A stretch of DNA of 64,000 nt from Cohnella sp. WQ 127256 (lineage in GTDB: Bacteria > Bacillota > Bacilli > Paenibacillales > Paenibacillaceae). Shown piece after piece: positions 53,956-63,157 of the stretch (the first letter of the stretch is position 1; the number at the start of each line of letters is the position of its first letter). The notes below the pieces were generated by a model. It was not told the DNA's origin and ran no database searches. It saw only the letters and a program-made list of their open reading frames with translations. The stretch spans positions 1 to 64,000 of the forward strand of contig NZ_JAMZCY010000006.1 of the NCBI RefSeq assembly GCF_024519285.1, given 5' to 3'. The translations under genes and the position numbers were made by a program.

Positions 53956-54801
53956 ATGAACCAGATGAGATGGAAGCTTCTCACGAGGCAGCTTCTGGAA
54001 CAGAAATCCGCCTTGATCGCTTTGATCGTGCTCGGAGTCTATGTGATTGCGGCAATTGCCGCGCCGCTGTTTACACAAGATCCGAATACAATCCATCTGG
54101 ATGAGCGATTGCTGCCACCAAGCTCGCAGCATTGGTTCGGTACGGATGATAATGGCCGTGATTACTTTGCGCGAGCGGTGTACGGAGCAAGGGTCTCGCT
54201 TAGTGTTGGAGTTCTAGCGATGATTGTATCGGTCGCCATTGGGACAATGGTCGGAGCGATCAGTGGTTATTTCGGCGGTAAGATCGATAGCCTGCTGATG
54301 AGAGCCATTGATATCGGGATGTCTATTCCTTCCTTCTTCTTAATGCTTATTTTGAATGCTTACCTAAAACCAAGCATCCTTACAATTATTCTTATTATCG
54401 GTCTGCTCAGTTGGATGTCGATTTCTCGAATCGTGAGAGCCGAGACGATATCAGTCAAGGAGCGGGAGTATGTGCTATATGCGCGGCTATCGGGTCATAG
54501 CTCGTTACGAATAATTACGCGTCATATTATTCCGAGCATCGTTCCGACGATTATTGTCGCCGCAACCCTTAATGTCGCTGGCGTCATCATGATGGAAACG
54601 GCGCTTAGTTTCATTGGGCTGGGAATTCTGCCTCCGAATGCCTCTTGGGGCAGCATGCTGAATAACGCTAAAGGGTATATCGGAGAGAATCCTACTCTGG
54701 CACTGTTTCCAGGGCTGCTTATATTAACGACAGTACTAAGCTTTAACTATTTGGGCGACGTATTTCGTGCCGCATTCGAGCCGAAAACGAACCGGCGCTA
54801 A
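53956..54801 (+). CDS. ABC transporter permease, DppC/OppC type
   Basis: A 281-residue partner permease with six helices. DppC features: 'PSSQHWFGTDDNGRDYFARA' after the first helix, and the coupling loop 'REYVLYARLSGHSSLRIITR'. ATG 53956 follows AGGTG; the upstream in-frame GTG at 53947 overlaps the dppB-type stop. Forms the translocation pore with the preceding permease. Confidence 0.92.
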   Translation: MNQMRWKLLTRQLLEQKSALIALIVLGVYVIAAIAAPLFTQDPNTIHLDERLLPPSSQHWFGTDDNGRDYFARAVYGARVSLSVGVLAMIVSVAIGTMVGAISGYFGGKIDSLLMRAIDIGMSIPSFFLMLILNAYLKPSILTIILIIGLLSWMSISRIVRAETISVKEREYVLYARLSGHSSLRIITRHIIPSIVPTIIVAATLNVAGVIMMETALSFIGLGILPPNASWGSMLNNAKGYIGENPTLALFPGLLILTTVLSFNYLGDVFRAAFEPKTNRR

Positions 54802-54824
54802 ATTTGAATTAACGGGGTGGGAGC

Positions 54825-55820
54825 ATGGCTGAATTATTGTCCGTTCATCAATTGCGGACCTCGTTTTCAACGCGGGAAGGCGAGGTGCAGGCTATCCGGG
54901 GGATTAGCTTCTCGGTCGGCGAGGGGGAGATGGTTGGCATCGTCGGAGAATCGGGGAGCGGCAAGAGCGTCACGGCCAAGTCGATTATTCGTTTAATGCC
55001 TCCTTCCGGTCAAATCGTCGGTGGAGAGGTGAAGCTACGGGGAGTTGATATCGCCGGCTTGTCGGAAGAGAAGCTGCGGGCGATACGGGGAAATCGGGTT
55101 GCGATGATCTTCCAAGACCCTATGACCTCTCTCAATCCTGTACTCACGGTCGGTGCCCAATTGATCGAGGTGCTTCGTCGCCACCAGAAATTGAGCAAAG
55201 CGGAAGCTCGCCGCAAAGCGATCGAATGGTTCGGGGAAGTAGGTATTCATTCACCGGAAACCAAAATCGATCAGTATCCACATGAATTCAGCGGCGGTAT
55301 GCGACAACGGGTTATGATCGCCATGGCCTTGTCCTGCAAGCCGGAGTTGCTTATTGCCGACGAGCCGACCACCGCGCTTGACGTGACGATCCAAGCGCAG
55401 ATTCAGGCACTGATGAAGAGGCTATGCCAGAGTACGGGAACCTCGGTACTTCTAATCACGCACGATCTCGGAGTCGTGGCGCAAGTATGTACGCGCGTAA
55501 TTGTTATGTATGGCGGGCTGGTTATGGAAGAGGGAGCTGTTGAGGATATTTTCGAATCTCCGCAGCACCCTTACACGCAAGGCTTGCTTCGCTCGATTCC
55601 GAGGATGCTCGACGGCAAACCGGAGCGACTCGTTCCTATTGAAGGTTCACCGCCGAACTTACTAAACCCGCCTCCAGGATGCCCGTTCATGGAACGCTGT
55701 CCGCATGCTATGGATAAGTGCTCTCTCATGCCGCCATACGTAGAGTCGAAGCTTGGCCACCGTTCGCTATGCTGGCTAAGGGCTGACAATCCGGGATCAC
55801 GATTGGAGCGGGTACTATAA
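54825..55820 (+). CDS. ABC transporter ATP-binding protein, DppD/OppD type
   Basis: A 331-residue ATPase. Walker A '[14 protein letters not shown]', signature '[16 protein letters not shown]', Walker B '[14 protein letters not shown]', switch '[13 protein letters not shown]', and the C-terminal oligopeptide-transporter extension with four Cys ('[18 protein letters not shown]') that in relatives binds an Fe-S cluster. RBS GGGGTGGGAG. Its stop overlaps the next start by one base. Confidence 0.94.
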   Translation: MAELLSVHQLRTSFSTREGEVQAIRGISFSVGEGEMVGIVGESGSGKSVTAKSIIRLMPPSGQIVGGEVKLRGVDIAGLSEEKLRAIRGNRVAMIFQDPMTSLNPVLTVGAQLIEVLRRHQKLSKAEARRKAIEWFGEVGIHSPETKIDQYPHEFSGGMRQRVMIAMALSCKPELLIADEPTTALDVTIQAQIQALMKRLCQSTGTSVLLITHDLGVVAQVCTRVIVMYGGLVMEEGAVEDIFESPQHPYTQGLLRSIPRMLDGKPERLVPIEGSPPNLLNPPPGCPFMERCPHAMDKCSLMPPYVESKLGHRSLCWLRADNPGSRLERVL

Positions 55821-56845
55821 TGGATAACCCTATTTGGACTGGGGACGAGCAAACGACGCGGAGTAATCCTTCCTTAATTGAAGTCCGCGGGTTAAAAAAG
55901 TATTTTCCAATAGAGAAGTCCTTGCTGGGGAAAACGACTAGAGCGTTGAAAGCGGTCGACGATGTAAGCTTCCATATCGATCGTGGAGAAACGTTCGGAC
56001 TTGTCGGAGAGTCTGGCTGTGGGAAGTCGACGACCGGACGAAGCGTTGTTCGTTTATACGATATTACCTCTGGTGAAATTCGATATAACGGCGTTGATCT
56101 GACTGCCTTGAACGAGAAACAGATGAGGCCATACCGTCAAAAAATGCAAGCGATTTTCCAGGATCCATACTCTTCGTTAAATCCAGGAATGAATGTGCTG
56201 CAGCTCATCAGCGAACCGATGGAAATCGCTAGAGATTATAGTCGGGCGGATCGACGCGATAGAGTAATGGAATTGCTGGAAAAAGTGGGGTTGAAGCGGG
56301 ACCATGCAAATCGCTACCCTCATGAATTTAGTGGGGGCCAGAGGCAGCGTATCAGTATTGCGAGATCGATTGCCTCGAATCCCGAATTCGTGCTATGCGA
56401 CGAGCCGATCTCTGCCCTCGATGTGTCCGTACAAGCTCAAGTCGTCAATATGCTAGAGGATTTGCAGGATGAATTGGGCCTGACTTATTTATTTATTTCC
56501 CATGATCTTTCGATGGTGCGGCATATTTCCGACCGCATCGGGGTTATGTATCTGGGCAGGCTTGTGGAGATTGCTTCCAGTGAGGAGCTGTATGCTCACC
56601 CTGCACATCCTTATACTCAGGCACTACTAGCGGCGATTCCGGTTCCCGATCCGAAATCTATCTTTGCGGCCTATCGGCTGCTGCAGGGAGAGCTTCCGAG
56701 TCTGCTTGAATCGGATGGAGGCTGCAGGTTTCGATCGCGGTGTCCATTTGCTTCACAGCGCTGTGCAGAAGAAGAGCCGGAGCTTCAGCTTGTAGCATCT
56801 GGACATTATTCAGCCTGCCACTTGCACGATGGCCCCGGCGTGTAA
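55820..56845 (+). CDS. ABC transporter ATP-binding protein, DppF/OppF type
   Basis: A 341-residue partner ATPase. Walker A 'GESGCGKSTTGRSV', signature 'FSGGQRQRISIARSIA', Walker B 'FVLCDEPISALDVSV', switch 'LFISHDLSMVRHI', and the C-terminal Cys-rich tail ('GGCRFRSRCPFASQRCAEEE'). The N-terminal 'GLKKYFPIEKSLLGKTT' is typical of the F subunit. ATG overlaps the upstream stop by one base. Fifth gene of the transport operon. Confidence 0.94.
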   Translation: MDNPIWTGDEQTTRSNPSLIEVRGLKKYFPIEKSLLGKTTRALKAVDDVSFHIDRGETFGLVGESGCGKSTTGRSVVRLYDITSGEIRYNGVDLTALNEKQMRPYRQKMQAIFQDPYSSLNPGMNVLQLISEPMEIARDYSRADRRDRVMELLEKVGLKRDHANRYPHEFSGGQRQRISIARSIASNPEFVLCDEPISALDVSVQAQVVNMLEDLQDELGLTYLFISHDLSMVRHISDRIGVMYLGRLVEIASSEELYAHPAHPYTQALLAAIPVPDPKSIFAAYRLLQGELPSLLESDGGCRFRSRCPFASQRCAEEEPELQLVASGHYSACHLHDGPGV

Positions 56846-56874
56846 GTAATAATTGGATGATAGGAGGGGAAAGA

Positions 56875-57366
56875 ATGAGCAATCGTGCAAAGTTATCGCA
56901 GCATACTGGAATTCTGCTGGAGAGGGCACGCCGCTTTGGTATATCAGATGAGGCATTGCTTGCCTGCATCGCTACTGGCGAAACTGCTCCATTACAGGTG
57001 GCTGTTGCACAATATTACAGCTATGACGAATTTATCTCATACGCACATATCCATAAAGAAAGACTAGAGGACGCGGTTAGATTCGGATATCAGATGAAGT
57101 TCAATACGCCAGGTGGCGTACAGCAATGGCTGCGGGAACGATTCGAGCTTGAGGTGGAAGTTGATTTCAAAGCATTCACAGGTCGCGTGGACCAAGTGAC
57201 TCTGAGTAACGAACAGCTTCGTCTACTGAGCGAAACTTTAGCGGATAACTGGGTAATTCTTGAAGATGGAATTGCTCTGGAAAGAGAGCGGACGTCCTCA
57301 GATAACTCTTGCGTAGCGGAACCGAGAAGCTTGATGCTGATTATCCGATCGGAGCATAAAGCTTGA
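56875..57366 (+). CDS. Hypothetical protein at the end of the peptide/nickel transport operon
   Basis: A 163-residue soluble protein with strong RBS AGGAGGGG 29 bases after the dppF-type stop. The first half is helical ('QHTGILLERARRFGISDEALLACIATGE'), the second alpha/beta ('QWLRERFELEVEVDFKAFTG', 'SNEQLRLLSETLADNWVILE'). No family recognised. Spacing suggests it is cotranscribed with the transporter and may concern its substrate. Confidence 0.75.
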   Translation: MSNRAKLSQHTGILLERARRFGISDEALLACIATGETAPLQVAVAQYYSYDEFISYAHIHKERLEDAVRFGYQMKFNTPGGVQQWLRERFELEVEVDFKAFTGRVDQVTLSNEQLRLLSETLADNWVILEDGIALERERTSSDNSCVAEPRSLMLIIRSEHKA

Positions 57367-57404
57367 GCTCTATCTCCGAATGCAGAAGGTAAATGAATGT
57401 TAGA

Positions 57405-58418
57405 TTAGAATACGATGCCAATCTTACCGAAATAGGAACCTTCCGCCAGATGGCGGAGGGCTTCTACCGCTTGAGAGAATGGAAACTCTTTATCGACAAT
57501 CGGGCGCAGGCTATGGTGCTCGATCGCGGCATTCATATTCTCAAACATTGCACGGCTGCCTACGTTAATTGCCTGAAGCTTTGCTCTTCTGAGAATGGCT
57601 GGAACGATGGCCAAGCTTTCGACGCGGTCGCCCGATAGAATGCCGATGATACTCACTTGTCCACCGACCTTTAATGCGGAGATGGAACGATTAAGCGTAT
57701 TCCCACCTCCAAGGTCGATGATATGATCAGCTCCCCGCCCTTGGGTGTACTCTAATACAGCTTTGTCCCACTCCACCATTTGCATGTAATTGATTCCGTG
57801 GTCGGCGCCTAACGCTTTCGCTCTTGCTAGCTTGTCATCATTGCTTGAGGTTACGATGACTTTGGCACCTTGAAGTTTAGCGAATTGCAGGGCGAATAAG
57901 GAGACACCGCCGGTACCTTGGACGACAACCGTATCCCCCGCTTTTACTTTGCCCTCCTCTACGACTGCATGCCAGGCGGTAACACCAGCGCATGGCAGAG
58001 TCGCTGCTTCGACATCAGTCAAATATTGGGGTACACGAACCAATCCTTCCTCAGGCAGCACAACATACTCCGCGAGCATCCCATCGAGCGGACTCCCCAA
58101 CGAGGAAATCCAGTTCTCTTGCGTCGCTTCACCCAACTTCCAGCTTTGAGTAAAGATCGCGCTCACGCGTTCTCCTATTCGGAACTTACTGGCTTGTTCA
58201 CCTAAGGCGATAATTTCACCTACCCCATCCGATACTGGAACAAGCGGCACGTTTAACTCGGGGTTATAAAATCCGTTTATGACTCCTATATCACGTGAGT
58301 TCAGCGATACAGCCTTCATTCGAATAAGCACTTCGCCTCGTGCGGGGTTTGGAATCGGACGATCAATTTCTACGAGGTGATCGAGTCCAAAGCCGCCTTG
58401 AATAACGTAAGCTTTCAT
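57405..58418 (-). CDS. Zinc-independent medium-chain dehydrogenase (quinone oxidoreductase-like)
   Basis: A 337-residue MDR-family oxidoreductase. It has the catalytic-domain start 'MKAYVIQGGFGLDHL', the family motif 'MKAVSLNSRDIGVINGFY' and 'PVSDGVGEIIALGEQA', and the Rossmann domain with 'VVVQGTGGVSLFALQFAKLQGAKVI' nucleotide loop. Catalytic and structural zinc cysteines of alcohol dehydrogenases are missing. ATG 58418 has AAGGAGAG upstream. It is divergent from the HxlR regulator gene with 118 bases between, so probably controlled by it. Confidence 0.9.
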   Translation of the reverse strand: MKAYVIQGGFGLDHLVEIDRPIPNPARGEVLIRMKAVSLNSRDIGVINGFYNPELNVPLVPVSDGVGEIIALGEQASKFRIGERVSAIFTQSWKLGEATQENWISSLGSPLDGMLAEYVVLPEEGLVRVPQYLTDVEAATLPCAGVTAWHAVVEEGKVKAGDTVVVQGTGGVSLFALQFAKLQGAKVIVTSSNDDKLARAKALGADHGINYMQMVEWDKAVLEYTQGRGADHIIDLGGGNTLNRSISALKVGGQVSIIGILSGDRVESLAIVPAILRRAKLQAINVGSRAMFENMNAAIEHHSLRPIVDKEFPFSQAVEALRHLAEGSYFGKIGIVF

Positions 58419-58536
58419 TATGCATCTCTCCTTATTTGGGAATAGACACACAATAATCCATATAATAAGATGTAGCTAGACGGCACTTTAAGGTCGGTTA
58501 CGAACCCAAAGGTGCGTAAAGAGAGGACGGATACGT

Positions 58537-58917
58537 ATGAAGAAGCCATCGGACATATCCCTGACGGTTTGCAGCTATAGTCATGTGTTGGAAATCGTAT
58601 CTAATAAGTGGTCAGCTCTGGTCATCTACGCCTTAGAGGAAGGGACCATCCGATATGGGGAGATAAAGAGGCGCATTGAAGGCATATCACAGAAAATGCT
58701 AACTCAAACCTTGAGGCAACTGGAACGGGATGGATTAGTCAATCGGAAAGTCACACCGGCGGTACCGCCTGTCGTCGAGTATACATTAACCCCGCTTGGG
58801 GAAACGTTGATTCCGTGTATGAAAATGTTAAAAGAGTGGGCATCCGAACACTACTCCGTTGTGAGGAAGGCAAGAGAAGAGTATGACCTCGGAGTAGCGG
58901 ATTCTATCGTTCGGTAG
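58537..58917 (+). CDS. HxlR-family transcriptional regulator
   Basis: A 126-residue winged-helix regulator. It opens with the conserved Cys (residue 12) in 'LTVCSYSHVLEIVSNKWSAL', then 'IRYGEIKRRIEGISQKMLTQTLRQLERDGLVNR' (recognition helix and wing) and 'VEYTLTPLGETLIP'. The Cys may sense reactive electrophiles, as in several HxlR proteins. It is divergent from the oxidoreductase gene. Confidence 0.92.
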   Translation: MKKPSDISLTVCSYSHVLEIVSNKWSALVIYALEEGTIRYGEIKRRIEGISQKMLTQTLRQLERDGLVNRKVTPAVPPVVEYTLTPLGETLIPCMKMLKEWASEHYSVVRKAREEYDLGVADSIVR

Positions 58918-59184
58918 TCGTCAGATTCCTAATAAGGGTTAGATACATTGCTCACTGGGTCATGCCCTGTGGTGATGTATTTTTTTTATTTTCCAGGTCA
59001 ACAGTTATATTGCTTCAAGTTACTTTTAAGCGTACATTCTGTGGTAAACGAACAGATTCGCTTCAGACTGTTGCTTAACAAACAGAATCCTTGCGGTTTG
59101 CTGATTGAAGAGCGCTTTAATCACTCTCTATACTTAGGGAGGGTAGGCATATTACAAAGCGCGCCAAAAGAAGGGATGACGGAA

Positions 59185-59955
59185 ATGGGTAGACTGACAG
59201 GGAAAGTAGCGATTATTACGGGAGCAGCAAGTGGTATGGGCTTGGCCGGGGCACAATTATTTGCTAAAGAAGGCGCAAAAGTCGTCGCGACGGATGTAGT
59301 CGAGGGTGCTTTGCAAGAGCGAGTGAATGAGATTGTGGCAAATGGTGGAGAAGCAATCGCGCTAAAGCTTGATGTTTCCAGCCCGGAATCATGGAAGGCT
59401 GTTGTGGATGCAACCATTTCGAAATATGGAAAAATTGATATTCTTGTTAACAATGCAGGAATTCATATTGCAAAAGGAATACTTGAAGCGGAGCTGGACG
59501 ATTGGGAGAAGGTCATGTCCATCAACAGCACCGGTGTATGGTTAGGAATGAAGTCCGTTATCCCGCATATGCAGAAGAACGGACAAGGTTCCATTGTGAA
59601 TACGGCATCCATTGCTGCAATTATTGGCGGTATTTCCGATGGGCATGGCGCAGCCTACAGCGCATCCAAAGGTGCCGTGCGTGCGCTTACTAAACATGCA
59701 GCACAGTGGTTTGCCAAAGATCAAATCCGTGTTAACTCGGTTCACCCAGGAGCTATATTTACGGGGATGGTAGAAAAAGCAGGCATTAAATCACAGGTGG
59801 AAATGGGCACGCATTATAAAAATTTGGCGCCGTTAAGTCCACATGCCGGCGAATCGATGGATATTGCCAACGCTTACCTGTACCTTGCTTCGGACGAATC
59901 CAAGTTCGTGACGGGTATTGAGCTGACTGTCGATGGCGGTTGGATTAGCAACTAA
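59185..59955 (+). CDS. Short-chain dehydrogenase/reductase (SDR)
   Basis: A 256-residue classical SDR. Cofactor motif 'TGAASGMG' (residues 13-20), NNAG in 'ILVNNAGIHIAKG', catalytic Tyr 158 and Lys 162 in 'YSASKGAVRAL', and 'RVNSVHPGAIFTGM'. The Asp in 'VVATDVVEG' after strand 2 suggests NAD(H). ATG 59185 is chosen: AAAAGAAGGG is 9 bases upstream, and the frame runs further without ribosome site. The last codons and stop are part of a 26-base tandem duplication. A TetR regulator gene converges on it. Confidence 0.92.
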   Translation: MGRLTGKVAIITGAASGMGLAGAQLFAKEGAKVVATDVVEGALQERVNEIVANGGEAIALKLDVSSPESWKAVVDATISKYGKIDILVNNAGIHIAKGILEAELDDWEKVMSINSTGVWLGMKSVIPHMQKNGQGSIVNTASIAAIIGGISDGHGAAYSASKGAVRALTKHAAQWFAKDQIRVNSVHPGAIFTGMVEKAGIKSQVEMGTHYKNLAPLSPHAGESMDIANAYLYLASDESKFVTGIELTVDGGWISN

Positions 59956-59999
59956 ATGAACAATATCCAAAGAGCAACTAAATAAACAATATCCAAAGA
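59948..59999 (+). repeat. 26-base tandem duplication across the SDR stop codon
   Basis: GCAACTAAATGAACAATATC-CAAAGA (59948-59973) repeats at 59974-59999 with a single G-to-A change. The first copy contains the last bases of the SDR gene and its TAA. Confidence 0.9.
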
Positions 60000-60028
60000 G
60001 TTCCTGGCGAAAGCCAGGCTCTTTTTTG
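59998..60028. terminator. Terminator between convergent SDR and TetR genes
   Basis: GAG-TT-CCTGGC / GCCAGG-CTC stem with GAAA tetraloop and six T on the plus strand. Confidence 0.85.
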
Positions 60029-60038
60029 TTATCGTAAC

Positions 60039-60650
60039 TTAAGCCAAGCTAAGATTCGATCGATATTCTTCGTTAGCGCGGTTCATACGCGTGAATTCCA
60101 ATAGCTGCTCTGCCATATAGGAAGAGCTGTATTTGAAGTCGCACTGTACCCATTCGGTAATGAGGCCAAGTACGGCATGCGCTTGATAGCACGCGAGTAG
60201 CTCCTTGTTGATCTTCGGGTTTGGAGACATATCCGTTACATCGTTTAGATACAGGCTTTTGAGAGTCTGATTAATCGTGTCCCGGAAATCTGACAGGATA
60301 TTCGTTCTCACCATTAAGGTATATACGTTCGCGTAGGCATATACATGATCAAAAATTTTGATGGCCGACGCGTTCAAACTTTGCACATCGAAGTCCCGAC
60401 GTTGTAAGTATGGAGCTCGATACGAGCGAATGAGATCGGTAATGACATCGTCCAATATATCGTTGAGCAGATCTTCCTTGTAAATATAATGCTTATAGAA
60501 GGTGCCTCGATTCAAATCGGCCGTTTTTACGATATCGGATATGGAAATGTTACTGAACGGTTTATGAGACATCCATTCGAGCAATGCCTGCTTCAAGGCA
60601 GATCTTGACTTGTGTACCCGACGATCGGTTTTGGACAACGAGTTAAGCAC
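60039..60650 (-). CDS. TetR-family transcriptional regulator
   Basis: A 203-residue regulator. N-terminal HTH: 'SALKQALLEWMSHKPFSNISISDIVKTADLNRGTFYKHY' (about residues 15-55), with the TetR recognition helix 'NRGTFYKHY'. The effector domain resembles the TetR C-terminal type in YxaF/'TetR_C_33'-like proteins only loosely. Start is GTG behind GAGGAGG. The TrmB gene lies 47 bases upstream on the same strand, so the two regulators may be cotranscribed. Confidence 0.88.
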   Translation of the reverse strand: MLNSLSKTDRRVHKSRSALKQALLEWMSHKPFSNISISDIVKTADLNRGTFYKHYIYKEDLLNDILDDVITDLIRSYRAPYLQRRDFDVQSLNASAIKIFDHVYAYANVYTLMVRTNILSDFRDTINQTLKSLYLNDVTDMSPNPKINKELLACYQAHAVLGLITEWVQCDFKYSSSYMAEQLLEFTRMNRANEEYRSNLSLA

Positions 60651-60697
60651 AAAGGTTCCTCCTCGTTCTGTAATAGGAAGATATCGGCGAACAAGTG

Positions 60698-61456
60698 TTA
60701 ATATCTCAACTTGGACAACAGATCAACATATTCAGCATCGTTCTGCAGGATGTCACTATACTTATCACTTAATCTGGTAAGGATGACGTCCCGATAAAAG
60801 AAATCTCTAAATACATCGACTAGCTGCTCAGATTTAGTGACGATGGAATGCCATGCGGGATGCTTAGCGATTGCAAAGACGACTTCGGTATCATCTACGA
60901 CAATGTTTTGAAACTTCTTAAGCTCCTTTTGACTTTCGGTCGGTACAAAATACTTCAGATTTTGTAGCTTCGAATCCATTTCCCCTACAACGTGTACTTC
61001 TACATGCACGCCTTGCTTTTCTTTCTCCTCCAATAACGGCAAATAAGCAAGTATAATCTCTTTCCATGTAGAAATGTATATGGTTTTTTTTGCATTTTCG
61101 ATTAACGAAATGCTATACGCATAAATGGATTCTTCCGTAACCAAATTCCACACCCGATCATCTGGCGTAAACTGCTTTTGCTCAATAAGACTTAATTGTT
61201 CAATATCTGATTGGAATTGTGATGTCAGCTTTTGTATCACCTGATCGACTGGGATAGCTCTGTACATTTTTTTCTTCTCAAGCATTGAATCAAGTAGAAT
61301 GCCTTTGTCGAGCAGTCTGGATATGACTTCGTACACTTTTGCCTTTGGGACGCCGGATTGTTTAGAGATTGCAGATGCTTCTACCGCCTGGCCTGCATTC
61401 ACCATCATTTCATAAACTTGACTTTCGTATTGTGAGAAACCAAATTTCTGAAGCAA
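60698..61456 (-). CDS. TrmB-family transcriptional regulator
   Basis: A 252-residue regulator. N-terminal winged helix: 'FGFSQYESQVYEMMVNAGQAVEASAISKQSGVPKAKVYEVISRLLDKGIL' spans the TrmB HTH (about residues 5-55). The C-terminal effector domain has 'EESIYAYSISLIENAKKTIYISTWKEI' like TrmB phospholipase-D-like sensor domains that bind sugars in archaea. Start is TTG behind GGGAGG. It is divergent from the NCS1 permease gene and next to a palindrome over that promoter, so it probably regulates it. Confidence 0.88.
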   Translation of the reverse strand: MLQKFGFSQYESQVYEMMVNAGQAVEASAISKQSGVPKAKVYEVISRLLDKGILLDSMLEKKKMYRAIPVDQVIQKLTSQFQSDIEQLSLIEQKQFTPDDRVWNLVTEESIYAYSISLIENAKKTIYISTWKEIILAYLPLLEEKEKQGVHVEVHVVGEMDSKLQNLKYFVPTESQKELKKFQNIVVDDTEVVFAIAKHPAWHSIVTKSEQLVDVFRDFFYRDVILTRLSDKYSDILQNDAEYVDLLSKLRY

Positions 61457-61479
61457 GAGTTCATCCTCCCTAAATCATG

Positions 61480-61495
61480 ATACTGCTATCAGTAT
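61480..61495. promoter_or_regulatory. Inverted repeat upstream of the TrmB gene
   Basis: ATACTG-CTAT-CAGTAT, a perfect 6-bp inverted repeat about 25-40 bases before the TrmB start and next to a TATACT-like -10 on the minus strand. Possible autoregulatory operator; its half-site TACTG/CAGTA resembles that of the permease operator (TACTA/TAGTA). Confidence 0.5.
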
Positions 61496-61521
61496 ATATC
61501 ATATTAGGGCTGAAACCACTA

Positions 61522-61563
61522 TTGACGAAATGTTCTATATGGGTTACTATCTCGGTAGTAACC
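61522..61563 (+). promoter_or_regulatory. Permease promoter with overlapping operator
   Basis: TTGACG (61522-61527), 17-base spacer, TACTAT (61545-61550). A perfect inverted repeat GGTTACTA-N6-TAGTAACC (61542-61563) covers the -10 box and the transcription start. The leader before the permease gene is about 200 bases with no other feature recognised. Confidence 0.72.
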
Positions 61564-61764
61564 ATTTATAACATGATAAGTTATTAAATCTAACATTAAT
61601 TGAATTGGTGAATCCAAATTAGACCGAATGGTGTGATTATATGTTAGATAATTGAACGCTGAACAAGAGTGGAAAGCATGTGAGAACACGTAAACCGATG
61701 ATGAAGGAAATTTCGTCACTCATGATGACAAGATAACAAAACATACATAATGGAGGGTGATTTT

Positions 61765-63156
61765 ATGAATATGGAACAACATAGCATTGATTATATTCCT
61801 GAGTCCGAGCGGTATGGAAAACCTAGAGGTTTGTTCGCAGTATGGTTTGGTGCCAATCTAAATTTAACAACGATTGTGACGGGTGCAGTATTGATCATGC
61901 TGGGATTGAACTTATTCTGGAGTATTATTGCGATTATCTTAGGTTCCCTGATCGGCGCTATCTTCGTTGCTTCCCACTCTGTTCAAGGTCCTAAGCTGGG
62001 AATTCCACAAATGATTCAAAGCAGAGCTCAGTTTGGTGTTTTGGGAGCGATCGTGCCTATGATTTTCGTGATGTTCGTGTATTTAGGTTTTGGAGTGGCG
62101 AACACCTTACTTGTTACTCAAACCTTGAGTGATGTTACACCGATTTCTTCAAATTGGATTATCTTTTTATTCAGTTTGATTTCAATCGTCATAGCCATCT
62201 ACGGTTATAAATTGATTCATATCACTCAAAAATGGCTTTCCATTAGTGCATTCATTGTATTGGGTATCGCAACAGTACTCGCGTTACGTCTACCGTTTCC
62301 CCAAGAGGCATGGAGCATAAACCATTTTGATGTCGCGCTATTCGTGCTAGGCGTTGGTATGGTTACGACGTATATGCTCGCTTTGGCGCCGTATGTCGCC
62401 GACTACTCTCGGTATTTGCCATCGAACTCCTCATCGTCCAAAGTCTTTTGGTATACGTATCTTGGGCTTTCGACCTCAACAAGCTGGATGATGGCAATAG
62501 GTGCAATACTCGCGGTAGCTTTACCAAGCTTTTCGGATAATTCAGGTGGGGGGTTAGCCGGATTATTTAATGGATATGACACCATCATGTATGTATTGAT
62601 CATCTATGGTTTGCTCGGCATCAATGTCTTTAACTTTTACGGAGCGTTTATGTCCATTGTGACGACGATCCAGCCCTTCAATAAGCTCAAAGTTACTCCA
62701 CTTGTGAGGATTGTTATTTTAGGAATCATTATGTTAATCAATATCGGACTGAGCTTATTAGGGGGAGAGGGCAACTTTATTACCTTCTTCATCAACTTTA
62801 TATTCTTCATGAGTTATTTCCTTATCCCATGGACAGCGATCAATTTAGTCGATTACTTCATACTGCGCAAAGGGCAGTATAGCATCCATGATATATTCGA
62901 TGTCTCTGGGCGTTATGGGAAGTTCAATTGGATCACGATTTTTGCCTTCTTAGCATCGATTGTCATAGAAGTACCGTTCATCAACACGACCTTGTATGTA
63001 GGGCCGATTGCAAACATGCTCGATGGAATTGATCTGGCATGGCTTGTAGGGATCGTATCCGCTTCGTTGCTCTATTATTTCCCGATGAAAGCAAAGCTGG
63101 CAGGTCGAATCGGTAGTAAAGGCACACCACAACTTAACAATACTAGAGGTGTTTAA
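61765..63156 (+). CDS. NCS1-family nucleobase/hydantoin permease
   Basis: A 463-residue membrane transporter with twelve predicted helices, of the cytosine/purine/uracil/thiamine/allantoin (NCS1) family. Typical features: N-terminal 'YIPESERYGKPRGLFAVWFGANLNLTTIVTGAV', 'GPKLGIPQMIQSRAQFGVLGA' and 'APYVADYSRYLP'. It takes up purines, pyrimidines or related heterocycles by cation symport. ATG 61765 follows GGAGGGTGA. The amidohydrolase gene starts one base after its stop codon, so uptake and deamination/hydrolysis are linked. Confidence 0.92.
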   Translation: MNMEQHSIDYIPESERYGKPRGLFAVWFGANLNLTTIVTGAVLIMLGLNLFWSIIAIILGSLIGAIFVASHSVQGPKLGIPQMIQSRAQFGVLGAIVPMIFVMFVYLGFGVANTLLVTQTLSDVTPISSNWIIFLFSLISIVIAIYGYKLIHITQKWLSISAFIVLGIATVLALRLPFPQEAWSINHFDVALFVLGVGMVTTYMLALAPYVADYSRYLPSNSSSSKVFWYTYLGLSTSTSWMMAIGAILAVALPSFSDNSGGGLAGLFNGYDTIMYVLIIYGLLGINVFNFYGAFMSIVTTIQPFNKLKVTPLVRIVILGIIMLINIGLSLLGGEGNFITFFINFIFFMSYFLIPWTAINLVDYFILRKGQYSIHDIFDVSGRYGKFNWITIFAFLASIVIEVPFINTTLYVGPIANMLDGIDLAWLVGIVSASLLYYFPMKAKLAGRIGSKGTPQLNNTRGV

Positions 63157-63157
63157 T

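Noticed and set aside
58948..59184. N-terminal 79-codon extension of the SDR gene
   Set aside because: No ribosome site at the upstream start; SDR length and the RBS support ATG 59185.
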